Source: Prorocentrum cordatum
Taxonomy: Eukaryota > Sar > Dinophyceae > Prorocentrales > Prorocentraceae
Direction: 5' to 3'
Length of the DNA: 64,000 bases
Assembly (NCBI GenBank): GCA_963575745.1
Contig: CAUYUJ010014277.1
Coordinates: 143,591-207,590 of the forward strand
The position numbers and the translations under genes were made by a program. The notes beneath the pieces were generated by a model. The model worked only from the letters and a program-made list of their open reading frames with translations. It was not told where the DNA came from and made no database searches. Shown here in pieces: positions 43,861 to 54,862 of this stretch; within the stretch, counting starts at the first letter, position 1, and each line of letters starts with the position of its first letter.

Positions 43861-44197
43861 GTCGACTCGGAGTCGACGATGAGTTCTGTCTGTGTGTGCT
43901 TTCCCCTCCTGACCTTGGGCCCTCACAGGCGGCCCGGCAGCGCCTACCCCAGGTCTGCGGGGGCTCTCGGCGTGGGCCACATGGGCGCTTTGCGGGGGGC
44001 TCTCTTGGGCCGCCTGCGAGCGTCTGCGGGCGCTCTTGGGGCCTCCGGGCGCCTCATCGCAGCCTCCTGGGGGACAGCGGAGGCGCTTCGGTGATCTTCT
44101 GTGGAGCCTTTGGGGGCTGTCTCGGGCCGTCTTGAGGCCCTCGGGGAAGGATTTGAAGATGATTTCTGATTCCCAAACCTCCTTGGTTGGGTATTCG
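43861..44197. other. CTTGGG-type repeat, partial MITE-2 right end, no gene
   Basis: GTCTGTGTGTGCTTTCCCCT followed by CCTGACC at about 43,886-43,915 resembles the right end of the family-2 elements at 58-62 kb. The rest is CTTGGG-type degenerate repeat. Confidence 0.5.
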
Positions 44198-44294
44198 CTT
44201 TTCCCAACCATCCTGTGGTGTTGGGTCCTCGTTTTGAAGAGACAGCGCCCCGCGTCCCACCTCCTCTCCTCCTCCTCCCCCTCCTCCCTCCTCC

Positions 44295-44331
<37 letters not shown>

Positions 44332-46294
44332 GTCATCACCATCATCATCATCGTCATTGTCATCGTCGTCATCGTCATCGTCATCACCCACTTCGGCACA
44401 CCCCTCACACGTTTCGTGGCCCCATAGGGAGCTCCACCGAAGGCCCGAGGGCTGCCGCCCGCATGCGTCCCCTACACCCATTTCGGCACACCCCTCACAC
44501 GTTTCGTGGCCCCATAGGGAGCTCCACCGAAGGCCCCATGGCTGCCGTCCGCATGCGTCCCGCACACCCATTTCGGCACACACCCTCACACGGCACACCG
44601 TGGCCCCACAGGGAGCTCCACCGAAGGCCCCAGTGCTGCCGTCCGCATGCGTCCCGCACACCCATTTCGGCACACCCCTCACACGTTTCGTGGCCCCACA
44701 GGGAGCTCCACCGAAGGCCCCATGGCTGCCGTCCGCATGCGTCCCGCACACCCATTTCGGCACACCCCTCACACGTTTCGTGGCCCCACAGGGAGCTCCA
44801 CCGAAGGCCCCATGGCTGCCGTCCGCATGCGTCCCGCACACCCATTTCGGCACACCCCTCACACGTTTCGTGGCCCCACAGGGAGCTCCACCGAAGGCCC
44901 CATGGCTGCCGTCCGCATGCGTCCCGCACACCCATTTCGGCACACCCCTCACACGTTTCGTGGCCCCACAGGGAGCTCCACCGAAGGCCCCAGTGCTGCC
45001 GTCCGCATGCGTCCCGCACACCCATTTCGGCACACCCCTCACACGTTTCGTGGCCCCATAGGGAGCTCCACCGAAGGCCCCATGCCGTCCGCATGCGTCC
45101 CGCACACCATGTCGGCACACCCCTCGCACGTTTCGTGGCCCCACAGGGAGCCCACCGAAGGCCCCAGTGCTGCCGTCCGCATGCGTCCCGCACACCCATT
45201 TCGGCACACCCCTCACACGTTTCGTGGCCCCATAGGGAGCTCCACCGAAGGCCCCATGGCTGCCGTCCGCATGCGTCCCGCACACCCATTTCGGCACACC
45301 CCTCACACGTTTCGTGGCCCCACAGGGAGCTCCACCGAAGGCCCCAGTGCTGCCGTCCGCATGCGTCCCGCACACCCATTTCGGCACACCCCTCACACGT
45401 TTCGTGGCCCCACAGGGAGCTCCACCGAAGGCCCCAGGCTGCCGTCCGCATGCGTCCCGCACACCCATTTCGGCACACCCCTCACACGTTTCGTGGCCCC
45501 ATAGGGAGCTCCACCGAAGGCCCCAGTGCTGCCGTCCGCATGCGTCCCGCACACCCATTTCGGTTTCGTGGCCCCACAGGGAGCTCCACTCCGTCCGCAT
45601 GCGTCCCGCACACCCATTTCGGCACACCCCTCACACGTTTCGTGGCCCCACAGGGAGCTCCACCGAAGGCCCCAGTGCTGCCGTCCGCATGCGTCCCGCA
45701 CACCCATTTCGGCACACCCCTCACACGTTTCGTGGCCCCATAGGGAGCTCCACCGAAGGCCTCATGGCTGCCGTCCGCATGCGTCCCGCACACCCATTTC
45801 GGCACACCCCTCACACGTTTCGTGGCCCCACAGGGAGCTCCACCGAAGGCCCCAGTGCTGCCGTCCGCATGCGTCCCGCACACCAGGTGTGTGGCGTGCC
45901 GACATGGGCGTCGCGGCGCGCGGGCGCTGCCGTCGGGGTTCCCAGGGAAGCCCCCTGCAGAGGCGACGCTCAGAGTCACGAGTACCGAGAGTCACGCAGA
46001 CCCAAACTGTTCACAGTCGTATACATACATTTACACTGGGCGTATCCATGCACGCATTCATGCGAATAGAATCAATCGCGCGCAGATTCATTCATAATCA
46101 GACTCGCTCGCGATCCGACTCGCACGCGCTCAAGCTTTCATATTCGGACCTATCGTCTTCGTTCGTGTTGTGTACACTGCCACGCATTTCGGCACACCCC
46201 TCATACGGCTCGTGGCCCCATAGGGAGCGCCACCGAAGAAGATATTCACAATTGCGGTACTCTCAACTGCATATGGTTGGGTCCTTCGCCAGGC
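44198..46294. repeat. Composite repeat element 4: module A, (CCT)n, (CAT)n, 90-bp array, module B
   Basis: Module A is at 44,198-44,248, (CCT)n at about 44,262-44,292, and (CAT)n/(GTCATC)n to about 44,388. About 17 units of exactly 90 bp then run from 44,390 to 45,890, for example CCCATTTCGG at 44,751, 44,841 and 44,931. They are highly homogeneous (CATGGCTGCCGTCCGCATGC) with occasional internal deletions near 45,085 and 45,560. 45,891-46,180 is unique-looking with no gene. A single diverged unit then leads into module B at 46,235-46,294. The 90-bp unit leaves all frames open, giving 300-600-codon artefact frames. Confidence 0.9.
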
Positions 46295-46369
46295 TAATGA
46301 ATAGAGCAGTGTGGTCTCCACTCCTTCCTTCCTCCTCCTCCCTCCCTCCCTGCCTCTTCCTGTCTTGCC

Positions 46370-47905
46370 TGCGGGGGGCTGCGATCTGTGAAACTGTCGC
46401 CATTTTCGAGGCCTGCTGGGGGGCCCAGCAAAGTGAGGGCGACGCGCAGATTCAAATTAGACGTCGCCATCCCTGGGGGGGTTGCGATATGTGAAACTGC
46501 CGCCATTTTCGAGGCCTGCTGGGGGGCCCAGCGCAGTGAGGGCGACGCGCAGATTCAAATTAGACCTCGCCATCCCTGGGGGGGCTGCGATCTGTGAAAC
46601 TGTCGCCACTTTCGAGGCCAGCTGGGGGGCTCAGCGCAGCGAGGGCGACGCGCATATTCAAACTAGACCTCGCCATCCCTGGGGGGCTGCGATCTGTGAA
46701 ACTGTCGCAATTTTCGAGGTCTGCTGGGGGGGCCAGCGCAGTGAGGGCGACGCGCAGATTCAAATTAGACCGCGCCATCCCTGGGGGGCTGCGATGTGTG
46801 AAACTGTCGCCATTTTCGAGGCCTGCTGGGGGGCCCAGCACAGTGAGGCCGACGCGCGGATTCAAATTAGACATCGCCATCCCTGGGGGGCTGCGATCTG
46901 TGAAACTGCCGCCATTTTCGAAGCCTGCTGGGGGGCCCAGCACAGTGAGGGCCACGCGCGGATTCAAATTAGACCTCGCCATCCCTGGGGGGGTGCGATC
47001 TGTGAAACTGTCGCCGCTTTCGAGGCTTGCTGGGGGGCCGTGCACAGTGGGCGACGGGCGGACCCAAATTAGACCTCGCCATCCGTGGGGGGCTGCGATC
47101 TGTGAAACTGTCGCCACTTTCGAGGCCTGCTGGGGGGCCCAGCACAGTGACGCCACGGGCGGATTCAAATTAGACCTCGCCATCCCTGGGGGGCTGCGAT
47201 CTGTGAAACTGTCGCCACTTTCGAGGCCTGCTGGGGGGCCCAGCACAGTGACGCCACGGCGGATTCAAATTAGACCTCGCCATCCCTGGGGGGCTGCGAT
47301 CTGTGAAACTGTCGCCACTTTCGAGGCCTGCTGGGGGGCCCAGCACAGTGACGCCACGGGCGGATTCAAATTAGACCTCGCCATCCCTGGGGGGCTGCGA
47401 TCTGTGAAACTGTCGCCACTTTCGAGGCCTGCTGGGGGGCCCAGCACAGTGACGCCACGGCGGATTCAAATTAGACCTCGCCATCCCTGGGGGGCTGCGA
47501 TCTGTGAAACTGTCGCCACTTTCGAGGCCTGCTGGGGGGCCCAGCACAGTGACGCCACGGGCGGATTCAAATTAGACCTCGCCATCCCTGGGGGGCTGCG
47601 ATCTGTGAAACTGTCGCCACTTTCGAGGCCTGCTGGGGGGCCCAGCACAGTGACGCCACGGGCGGATTCAAATTAGACCTCGCCATCCCTGGGGGGCTGC
47701 GATCTGTGAAACTGTCGCCACTTTCGAGGCCTGCTGGGGGGCCCAGCACAGTGACGCCACGGGCGGATTCAAATTAGACCTCGCCATCCCTGGGGGGCTG
47801 CGATCTGTGAAACTGTCGCCACTTTCGAGGCCTGCTGGGGGGCCCAGCACAGTGACGCCACGGGCGGATTCAAATTAGACCTCGCCATCCCTGGGGGGCT
47901 GCGAT
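46370..47905. repeat. ~101-bp tandem array, about 15 copies
   Basis: The unit contains CTGCGATCTGTGAAACTGTC, GCCTGCTGGGGGGCCCAGCA and GGATTCAAATTAGACCTCGC. Left copies (to about 47,080) differ at many positions; right copies (47,080-47,905) are nearly identical. Copies near 47,258 and 47,459 lack one G (CCACGGCGG versus CCACGGGCGG), giving alternating 100/101-bp units. No relation to the 90-bp core is apparent. The array ends within CTGCGATCTGAGATCCC. Confidence 0.95.
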
Positions 47906-48134
47906 CTGAGATCCCCGCTTTCGAAGTGGTTAGGGTTGCTCAGGGGTTGTAACTAATCAGCTTTATCTAGTCCTTGTCCTGTAGCCAGTGTCCTGCGAGT
48001 CTCCCGAATTCCGTCTGCAGACAGATGTAACCCTCGCTCCGTCACCGCCCCCCTTTTTATAAAGTGTGCTAAACTATTTGCGCCCCGCGTTTGCGCAGGG
48101 GTTGGGTACGTCGCCAGGGTAATTTTTCTGGTAT
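47906..48134. other. No gene recognised
   Basis: Short unique-looking spacer between the 101-bp array and the next duplication. Confidence 0.4.
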
Positions 48135-48569
48135 TGATTCTGTCCGCCTCGAGGCCAAGGTCCAGCCTCAAAGCACGGATGAGCCGCGCACGCACACTAC
48201 TTCGCACGGAGATGGTGCGTCGCGGTCGCGCAACGCTCACGCAGCAAGATCGAATGATTGAACAGTGCTGCAACTGCAGCAGGCGACGGTTTCTGAAAGA
48301 TACAGCAGCGTTCACACTTGAGGAGGGGGCAGGGTGATCGGGAGAGGGAGAAAGGTGATGATTTTGATCCTGTCCGCCTCGAGGCCAAGGTCCAGCCTCA
48401 GAGCACGGATGGACCAGCCGCGCACGCACACTACTTCGCACGGAGATGGTGCGTCGCGGTCGCGCAGCGCTCATGCAGCAAGATCGAGTGATTGAACAGT
48501 GCTGCAACTGCAGCAGGCAACAGTTTCGGAAAGATACAGCAGCGTTCACACTCGAGGAGGGGGCAGGTG
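48135..48569. repeat. ~200-bp tandem duplication
   Basis: CTGTCCGCCTCGAGGCCAAG through GCAACTGCAGCAGGC to GAGGAGGGGGCAGG occupies about 48,139-48,334 and again about 48,368-48,569. Differences are few (for example AAGCACGG versus GAGCACGG, and an extra GACC). The second copy runs directly into the 48,568-48,887 segmental duplication. Confidence 0.9.
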
Positions 48570-48887
48570 TTTCCCTTTTTGGGCCTCTCTTGGGGCCGTC
48601 TTGGGGCCCTCTCGGGCCTTCTTGGGCGCCTCAGGCACCGCCTTGGGGCCCTCGTGGGCCGCCCAGGGCCCTCTTGGAAGCCTCTTCGGCTATCTTGGAG
48701 CTGTCTTGGAGGCCTCTTCCTCCTCCTCGTCCCCCCTCCTCCTCCCACTCCACTCTCTCTCTCTCTCCTCCTGATCTTCCTCCTCCTCCTGCAGCGTGTT
48801 CCGGAAGGCTCCCGCCGGAACATGCTGTGCACAAGTGCTGTCACTGCTCCCGCCACAGTGCCCTGGGTGGTGGGTCAGAGGCCTCAT
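48568..48887. repeat. Segmental duplication, copy 2 (partner 43,517-43,860)
   Basis: Near-identical to 43,517-43,860 except for a shorter CCT tract and a CTCTCTCTCTC run at about 48,755-48,769. It ends at GGGTCAGAGGCCTCAT, where the two loci diverge. Confidence 0.9.
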
Positions 48888-49640
48888 GGGTGTTGGTTTG
48901 GATCTCGTGGTTGGCCTGTCGGGGACGTCGTGAAGGCAGTTTCGCAGCTTCTGGGTAGCCGTTTTGGGACCGTTGTGGGGTCTCCTCGGGGCTGTTTTGT
49001 GGCCTCTTTTGGCCTCGTTTGGGCCTCCTGGGTGCCTCTTGGGGGCCTCCTGGGGCCTCTTGGGGGCTCCTTGGGGCCTCCTGGGGCACTCTTCAAGCGG
49101 GAGGGTCGAATTTTGGAGTCCTGGTCCCCCTCTTGGGCGCATCTTGGGGCCGTCTTGGGGCTCTGTTGGGCTGTCTTGGGCGACTGTGGGGCCGTCTTGG
49201 GGCCCTCTCGGGCCGTCTTGGGGTGCTCTTGAGGGCCTATTGAGCCGTCTTGGAACGTCGGACAACCGAACAGGCTGGAAGGCCAGAATCGTTCGAAAAC
49301 CTATGTAAAATTGACGATTTCGGCGAAATTGCGGCATCTTGAAGCGCTCTGGAGAGGCGTCTGGATGCGTCGTGGAGTGCCTTGGGGAGCCTCTCGGGCC
49401 GTCTTGGGCCTATCTTGAGCGTCCTGGAGCGGTCTTTCGGCGACTCGGGGCCCGCTTGGGCCGTCTTGGGAGCCTCTGACGGCCCTCCTGGACTGTTTTG
49501 GACCTCCCCGGCCGCCCCGTCCTCCCACGGGGGGTCGGAGGCGGCGGCCTCCAAGGCCCAGGACGCGGAAACCCTGTAAAAACACATGGAAAATGAGCCC
49601 CGGTACTCCCATGCCCTTTCGGGGCAGCGGCCCCGGGCGC
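48888..49640 (-). repeat. Degenerate CTTGGGG repeat, copy 3
   Basis: CTTGGGGCCGTCTTGGGG-type units to about 49,500, interrupted by a less repetitive stretch at about 49,255-49,340 (GTTCGAAAACCTATG). Mixed GC-rich DNA runs up to the (TA)n tract. A minus-strand frame runs through it from the reverse transcriptase, but the residues here are repeat-derived. Confidence 0.7.
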
Positions 49641-49660
49641 CCGGGCGTCGTGCACGGGGA

Positions 49661-49661
<1 letters not shown>

Positions 49662-49702
<41 letters not shown>

Positions 49703-49708
49703 TATATG
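49662..49708. repeat. (TA)n microsatellite
   Basis: About 45 bp of TATATA with one ACATA interruption. It falls within the 3' part of the reverse-transcriptase frame and reads there as Ile/Tyr repeats. Confidence 0.95.
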
Positions 49709-49729
49709 TTCATTTATTTCTTTATACAG

Positions 49730-50786
49730 ATCTGGTATATCGTGCATGAGCATGAATGATTCCGCCCACCGTGTGCTTCTGCGGATGAAGTCGGACCACA
49801 GCTCCAGGTCGTCATCCCTCCTGCTGCTAGGCTGCGTGTCCTCGTCGTCGTTGCCCGCGTCTTGCAGATTGAGTGGGTTGGGAAGGTCGGTGCGTACGTC
49901 GGAGTCGGTGGAATCGTTGGAATCGTTGGAGTCGCGTGGACTGGTGGATTCCTTACTGTGGTGGTGGGTGTTGTTTTGGGCTACTGCTGGGTCGTGGTGC
50001 AGTGTCGGTGCAGCTGTGCGTCTCCTCGGTGTCCCCATGATTAGTCTGATCGTGCGTCGTTGCGTTCGTCGTAGCTGCTGCTTGAGGGGCTCTGTCAGAG
50101 TCCAGGTTTCTGCACCGTACGTCATAGTAGGGATGACTGTACCCTTGTAAAGCCGCAATCGAGGTCTCAATGGGTAGTGTTTGTTGGTGAATTCTTGTCG
50201 GTGGCCGCTAAAACACGCCCAAGCAGCTTGAATCCGGTGCTTGACTTCGGTCTCGGCGGCGTCGTGGAAGGTGATCGTCTGGCCTAAGTACTTGATGGTG
50301 CTGGTTCGTGGTAGGATTTCGATGTCCATCCCTGTTGCTGTAGCCGTCCGGTCAAGATTGCGAAGCTGGTTGGTCATGATCTTGGTTTTGGTTGGGCGTA
50401 GCTCCAACCCATGTGGCTTGGCAGATGTGATCAAGTCGGAAAGCAGTCTTTTCAACTTGTGTAGAATTTGGCTGGTCAGCAAAATGTCGTCTGCGAACTG
50501 GAGGTTCGTGAGTGTCGAATCGTCGGCGTGGCCCAATTGAACGCCCCTGCGTCTTCTCTGCCAGTCCGGGACCAGCGGTGCTAGGATTTGTTGAAGCAGG
50601 GTGTTGAAAAATAATGAGCTCAGCGGATCTCCTTGTTTTGTGCCGCGACGTAGGTCGAAGGGTCTGCTGATGATGTCGGTGCGCACCACGGCTGTCTGGA
50701 CACTATACAGGCGTCTGAGAAAGTTCACGTACCCCGGCGGAACGCCCTGGCGGTGTAGTGCTGCCCACAAGCTGTCGTGTTCAACT
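49730..50786 (-). pseudogene. 5'-truncated LINE reverse transcriptase (palm to connection)
   Basis: One open frame on minus with clear RT motifs. TVEHDSLWAALHRQGVP is palm motif A downstream of its catalytic Asp. RGTKQGDPLSSLFFNTLLQQ is motif B. LQFADDILLT is motif C, with both Asp residues intact. LELRPTKTKIMTN and IKYLGQTI are motifs D/E. VIPTMTYGAETWTLTEPLKQ and RTQRRTIRLIMG are the LINE-type thumb and connection. The DF.KAFD part of motif A and everything upstream are missing, because the frame enters the (GTG)n block at about 50,786. The tail after about 49,730 is non-homologous DNA read through to 49,301. Confidence 0.85.
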
Positions 50787-51843
50787 GTGGTGGAGGGTTG
50801 TGGTGGTGGGTTTGTGGAGGGTTGTGGTGGTGGTCTTGGTTGTGGAGGGTTGTGGTCTTGGTTGTGGAGGGTTGTGGTGGTGCTGGTGGTGTGGTGGTTT
50901 GTTGTTGTTGTTGTGGTGGTGGTGGTGGTGGTGGTGGTGGGTGGTGGTGGTGGTGGTTGTGGTTGTGTGGTGGTTTGTGGTGGTGGTGGTGGTGGGTCGT
51001 GGTGGTAGTGCTGGTAGTGGCGGTGGTGGTGGTTGTGATGTGGTGGTTTGTCGTGGTGGTTGTGGTGGTGATGGGTTGTGGAAACAGTGCTGGTGGTGGT
51101 GGTGACGGTGGTGGTGGTGGTGGTGCTGTGGTTTGTAGTGGTGGTGATGCTGGTGGTGGCGCTGGTAGGTTGTTCTGGCGGTGGGGTTGTGGTTGTAGTG
51201 GTGGTGGTGCTGGTGTGGTGGTTTGTGGTGATGGTAGTGGTGGTTGCGTGATGGCTTGCAGTGGTAGTGGTGGTGTGGTGTTGGTGTGGGTGTTGGTGGT
51301 GGTGGCTGTGGTGATGGTGGTTGTGTGGTGGTTTGTGGTCCTGATGGTGGTGGGTTGTGGTGGTGGTGGTGGTGGTGGTGTTAATGGTGGTGGCAGTGGT
51401 GGTAGTGGTGACGCGTTTGTTTGTTGTGGTGGTGGTGGTGGTGGTGTTGGTGGTGGTGGTGCTGCTGGTGGTACTGGTGGTGGTGGTGGGTGGTGGGTGG
51501 TGGTGGTGGTGGTGGTGGTGGTGGTGGTTTTGTGGTTTGTGGTGGTGGATAGTGGTGGTGGTGGTGGCGGTGGTGGTGATGGTGGTGGCAGTGGTGTGGT
51601 GGTTTGTGGTGGTGGTGGTTGAGGTGGGTTGCGGTTGGTTGTGGTGGTGGAGGCGTTTTGGTGTTGGTGGTGTAGTGGTTTGTGGTTGTGGTGGTGGTGG
51701 TGGTGGGTTCTGATGGTTGTGGTGGTGGTAGTGGTGGTGGTAATGGTGGTGGTGGTAGTGTGGTGGTTTGCGGTGGTGGTGGTGGTGGTGTGGCCTTCGG
51801 GTCTTCGCGCCACCGTGTTTTGGCTTTGGATCAGAGTTCTAAA
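50787..51843. repeat. (GTG)n block 2 plus conserved 40-bp motif
   Basis: About 1 kb of GTGGTGGTG with GTT, GTA and GAT interruptions (50,787-51,795). It is followed at 51,807-51,843 by CACCGTGTTTTGGCTTTGGA and TCAGAGTTCT, the motif also found beside (GTG)n block 1. His/Thr/Pro-rich frames are composition artefacts. Confidence 0.92.
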
Positions 51844-52574
51844 GGATGCTCCCACCTAGAGACAACCATGTTAGATACCCTGCTGGGCGACAAGGGCACG
51901 TGATAACCAGTTCGCCTGAGGATGAATTCTGGCCTCCCAGGAGAGGAGCAAATTATATGACAAAACAAGCGTTTTGCGTAAACCGTCCTCAACAAATAGC
52001 ACAAGCGTTTCGCTGGAGACATCCACAACAAACGAACATGAGCGCTTCACCATGTGTTTTTTGATCGGGATTTCAAAAACCATCGTGTTGCCAAGGGCAA
52101 CTTCAACTTTTCAACTCGGCGGTTCACGACCGTGTTATTTAATCGCTTCGCTCATTCCGCCGTCCCACTTTCGCGCACCGCTGTGTCGGCTGGCCGAGTG
52201 GTCGTTGGCAGTGCGGAGCTGCAGGATCAGCGTGTGTGCCTGTGAGACATTGCTTTCGGCATGTTTGGGGTTGAAGCAGCTCCCGTGGAACAGCCGCGTG
52301 GCGGTTGTTTGGACATTGTGGAGAAGATGTCCGAAATTCGTTGCTTTCTTCCTCGGTCTCTGGGTGTTTGCCGCCCTGCGGGGCTTCCGGTTTTCGTCGG
52401 GGCCTGTTGCCTGCGGACGCTCGCATTGGGGCCGTTCGAGTGAGAGGAGAAGAGATCTGGTGCGATGATGGAACCCTCGTTTTAGAGGGTGGCGGACTTA
52501 GAATGGAAACATCGGCTCCCATCTTGTCCTGGTGTCGACTGTCATGTGCGTGGGTTGTGGGTCATACTCCTCCC
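51844..52574. other. No gene recognised
   Basis: Less repetitive DNA. It starts with a reverse-oriented relative of the 41-kb TCTAACATGG repeat (ACCATGTTAGATACCC near 51,868). Short open frames show no domain I recognise. Confidence 0.4.
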
Positions 52575-52701
52575 TGGCATCGCTCGGACGTCCATTCCCT
52601 GTGTTTTTTGTCGGTTTCGTGCGTGGATTTTTCGCCAAATGATCAAGGATGCTCCTCGATCGCCCTCGCCGAGAACAAATGCACACGTCCGACCGATGCC
52701 A
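52575..52701 (+). mobile_element. MITE-like family 1, full copy
   Basis: Begins TGGCATCGCTCGGACGT and ends ACGTCCGACCGATGCCA, a 17-bp terminal inverted repeat with one mismatch. The interior has TTTCGTGCGTGG, TTTTTCGCCAAATGATCAAG and GATGCTCCTCG, shared with three other copies. Confidence 0.85.
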
Positions 52702-53155
52702 GGCCTCAGAGATGCTGCCTGGGGTCTCCTCGGAGGGCTGCCGTGAGCTTCTGAGGGGCAGTGCGTTCCTGTGGCGCCCAGAGGAGAGGACTGCTACACC
52801 GCGACTGCCAGGGCCCGAACACATGTCTGACTTCCAAGAGCCACCTGTTCGCAGGGGACGTCCCCACAAATCTGGGCGCCGACGGGCAAGTGTCCGACCC
52901 TCTGACGCCCTCCCTCCCTCTCTAGGGTGTGGAGGTATATCACTCCAGGCACACTCTTGTGGAACCGAAAGTCCAAACAAAACGACAACAGCAGCCAAGT
53001 CTTCAAAGGAAACCACCTCTCAAACTTACGACGCATCGATCAAATCGATTACCCGCCACCCATCAAATGTTGACAACGGGCGAAACTGCGAGACGTGACC
53101 GCAAGGTAGATTTCAACAAAGAGCGAAAATCAGCCGACCGTTCGTCGTGTGTGAG
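52702..53155. other. No gene recognised
   Basis: Unique-looking DNA between a MITE-like copy and the (CGT)n tract. No motif recognised on either strand. Confidence 0.4.
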
Positions 53156-53490
53156 ACGCTGTCGTCGTCTTCGTCGTCGTCGTCGTCGTCGCCGTCGCCA
53201 GTCCTGAGTCCCGCCTTTTTGGACCATCTTGGGGCGATCTCCGGGGCCTCTTGGGACTTCCTGGACGCTGGTAAGACCAAACAACGAATATGCTAAACAC
53301 ATACGGTTTCCTGAAGGACTGGTAAGGTCTTCGCCTCTTGGGGCCGTCTTGGGGGTTCTCTTGGAACCGTCTTGGGGCGCCCTGGGCCGTCTTGGAATCC
53401 CTTGGAACTTATCTGGAAGCTCTGGGGGGTCCTGGAGGGACTCCGCGGAAGCTCCTGGGAGGAGACCCCAGGAGGGGAGGGGGCCCTTAG
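53156..53490 (-). repeat. (CGT)n and degenerate CTTGGGG repeat, copy 4
   Basis: (CGT)n at about 53,160-53,198, then CTTGGGGC and GCCGTCTTGG units. The inner segment at about 53,276-53,330 is the reverse-strand counterpart of the core at 1,360-1,425. Confidence 0.7.
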
Positions 53491-53562
53491 GTGATTCTGA
53501 GTGACCCTGGTGTGCTGCAACCCCGGAGCCTCTGGGAGTAGGTTTCCGATTTACGAAAAAAA

Positions 53563-53600
53563 CTAGAACCACACGCGCGTTGTGCGCGCTGTGGTTCTAG
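53563..53600. repeat. CTAGAACC...GGTTCTAG hairpin, copy 2
   Basis: CTAGAACCACA at 53,563 pairs with TGTGGTTCTAG ending at 53,600 (11 bp perfect). The interior is CGCGCG / GCGCGC. Same architecture and outer ends as 42,667-42,707. Confidence 0.88.
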
Positions 53601-54833
53601 CACGATGCGGCAACGGTCTAGGGTTCGCAGCATCGGAGCGCAGAAAGACTTCTATCAATCATGATCACTCAGCAAATCGTACCCTCCCCCTACGTCACCA
53701 CGGATGCATGGCATGAACCCCAATCGACCTTAATCCTACATACTCCTCTCAGCAAGCCCTCTCACTCTCTCTCTCCTTTCCACCCCCCTTTTTTGGCGGA
53801 CCAATGAAATCACATTCCACGCGGCGGAGGAGCTGTTGCGGGCGCGGTGGACGAATTCCACTCGGCATGCAACGCGACAAAGTATATTCGATGTGGGCGC
53901 AGTGGACGTGTTCCACTCGGCGTGCAAGAATGAAAAATACAGCTGGCCGCAGGTCTAAAAAGGACTCCGCATGATCCCACTCCAGCTGGCTACATGCCCC
54001 TTTTATCATTTCCACAGGGGCGCCTCGAGAAAACCACACACAAACAAGCACAGCAGCAACTCGTGTGTCCACCAGGGGGGGGAGTGGGGGGTGGGCCCCA
54101 GTGCTTCATCCACCCGCGTGAAGCAGCCGCTAAAAGCAACCAAGATCTGGTCTTTGGGGAGGGGGGGGGGCGGGGGCCCGCGCCCATCGGCGAAACAATA
54201 CAGAAAAAAAACAGCTACCTCTCAAGACGGCTCAGTGGGCCCGACTTCGGCACACCCCTCATGCACTCTACGCCTGCCCGAGGCCTAGGCGACCCAGAGC
54301 GTCCAAGGCCCACCTGGAGCAAACGCAATCCCAACTGCCCAATGCCTGCCCACGCACTCCCAGGCCTGCCCAAGGTCAGCCCGACGGCCTATCCAATGGC
54401 TGCCTCAGGCCTACCTGGCGGTCTTTCGAGAGTTGATGAATGGCACACCCAGAGCCCAGTGAAGGCCCGCCCACGACCTGGCCAAGGCTTATCACAGACG
54501 TTACCAATACCTATACGAGTCCTACGTCTAGCCAACCACACACGAGCACCACAACGAATGTGAACACCCAAATGCGCGCGACCACCGTGCCCGCGCTCGT
54601 CTTACAACCGCCACGATAATCTTGACAACGATGGGCTGCCATGAAAGGTTCTGCGGCGCGCCCACCGTCGTCATGTAACCGCCGCGCAACATTTGACAAC
54701 GCTGGGTTGCCCTAAAGGGTTGAACGGTACGCGCCAGAAAAAACATCGACAACGAAATCTTGGATCAGACGGTCACCCCAGTACCGCGGCGACTGCCGCT
54801 GACGCAGCGTAACTCTCTGGATAGCCGCACACA
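53601..54833. repeat. Small tandem duplications, no gene
   Basis: A ~60-bp pair with GTGGACG(A/T), TTCCACTCGGC(A/G)TGCAA at about 53,838-53,935. G runs at 54,077-54,090 and 54,160-54,170. A CCCGACGGCC/GCCCAAGG-type stretch at about 54,280-54,490. A ~70-bp pair with AACCGCC, TTGACAACG(A/C)TGGG at about 54,606-54,740. Open frames unconvincing. Confidence 0.6.
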
Positions 54834-54862
54834 TGTCTCTCTCTCTCTCTCTCTCTCTCTAT
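54834..54862. repeat. (CT)n microsatellite
   Basis: About 13 CT dinucleotides after ATGT. Confidence 0.95.

Noticed and set aside
43813-45743. 300-600-codon open frames on both strands of the 90-bp array
   Set aside because: A 90-bp unit free of stop codons keeps several frames open at once, and the two strands are equally open.
50777-51855. Gly/Val-rich (plus) and Thr/His-rich (minus) long frames
   Set aside because: Direct translations of the (GTG)n microsatellite.
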